5,953 nt of DNA from contig NZ_CAHJWX010000140.1 in assembly GCF_903643065.1 (NCBI RefSeq), forward strand, positions 1 through 5,953, given 5' to 3'. Positions 5,776 through 5,953 of the stretch are shown here, in pieces. Position 1 is the stretch's first letter, and the number at the start of each line of letters is the position of its first letter. The notes beneath the pieces are model-generated. The model searched no databases. It was given only the letters and a program-made list of their open reading frames with translations, and had not been told where the DNA came from. The DNA is from Sphingomonas bacterium (GTDB lineage Bacteria; Pseudomonadota; Alphaproteobacteria; Sphingomonadales; Sphingomonadaceae). The position numbers and the translations under genes were made by a program.

Positions 5776-5953
5776 ATGACTGGGACATTCGATGCGGCGT
5801 CCACCGCCGACGAGGTGCTGGAGGGCGTCGACCTCGGCGGCCGGCGGATGCTGGTGACGGGCGTGTCGTCCGGGCTGGGGCTGGAGACCGCGCGGGCGCT
5901 GGCGGCGCGCGGCGGCCGGGTGATCGGTGCCGTCCGCGACCTGGGCAAGGCCC
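5776..5953 (+). CDS. SDR-family oxidoreductase, N-terminal part (runs off right edge)
   Basis: Fifty-nine full codons are open from an ATG at 5776 to the window end. After the leader MTGTFDAASTADEVLEGVDL (1-20) comes GGRRMLVTGVSSGLGLETARALAARGGRVIGAVRD, with the SDR dinucleotide motif TGVSSGLG at 28-35. The residue following the second strand is R54, with no Asp where the first SDR has D37, which hints at NADP(H) use. The leader pattern ('ST..EVL.G.DL.G...LVTG') is typical of a longer, retinol/protochlorophyllide-reductase-like SDR subgroup, so this is not a duplicate of the preceding SDR. The upstream in-frame codons are GCG, GTC, GCC and the previous gene's TAG, so 5776 is the first possible ATG, although the ribosome site is weak. 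The 9-nt gap suggests translational coupling to the first SDR. The active-site Tyr/Lys lie outside the window. Confidence 0.85.
   Translation, partial: MTGTFDAASTADEVLEGVDLGGRRMLVTGVSSGLGLETARALAARGGRVIGAVRDLGKA

Overview
The window looks like chromosomal DNA from a high-GC alphaproteobacterium, most likely a sphingomonad (Sphingomonas, Sphingobium or Novosphingobium type). This rests on the strong G/C bias at third codon positions and on a LigM/DesA-type aryl O-demethylase followed by metF, an arrangement known from lignin-degrading sphingomonads. No RNA gene, insertion sequence, CRISPR array or phage gene is visible, and coding density is high.

Layout. (1) Positions 1-186, minus strand: the N-terminus of an aldehyde dehydrogenase that runs off the left edge. 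(2) 277-1194, plus strand: a full-length LysR-type regulator (LTTR), divergent from the dehydrogenase across a 90-bp gap that holds a perfect 7-bp inverted repeat. (3) 1224-4486, minus strand: three genes read right to left, a LigM/DesA-family tetrahydrofolate (THF)-dependent O-demethylase, metF (5,10-methylene-THF reductase) and purU (formyl-THF deformylase). A strong GC hairpin lies directly behind the demethylase stop. (4) 4597-4920, plus strand: a short LTTR-like ORF with only the DNA-binding domain and linker, probably a gene remnant, divergent from the demethylase. (5) 5008-5766, plus strand: a complete short-chain dehydrogenase/reductase (SDR). (6) 5776 to the right edge: the start of a second, different SDR.

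How the genes fit together. The core is a one-carbon-handling O-demethylation operon. The demethylase moves the methyl group of a methoxylated aromatic to THF. MetF, working oxidatively, turns 5-methyl-THF into 5,10-methylene-THF. PurU hydrolyses 10-formyl-THF to formate and free THF, which recycles the acceptor. The step between (FolD, methylene- to formyl-THF) is not in the window and must come from elsewhere. PurU here fills the THF-releasing role that LigH (formyl-THF synthetase) plays in the classical Sphingobium SYK-6 system. The aldehyde dehydrogenase and the SDRs would suit oxidation of aromatic alcohols and aldehydes to the acid, but their substrates cannot be read from sequence.

The least ordinary items are the demethylase, which keeps the catalytic tyrosine but seems to differ from LigM at a substrate-pocket arginine; the LTTR remnant with a triplicated four-residue linker repeat and a possible C-terminal tail in another frame; and several perfect inverted repeats in the gaps. 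I see no wholly new system, but this is a recognisable variant of the THF-dependent O-demethylation module.
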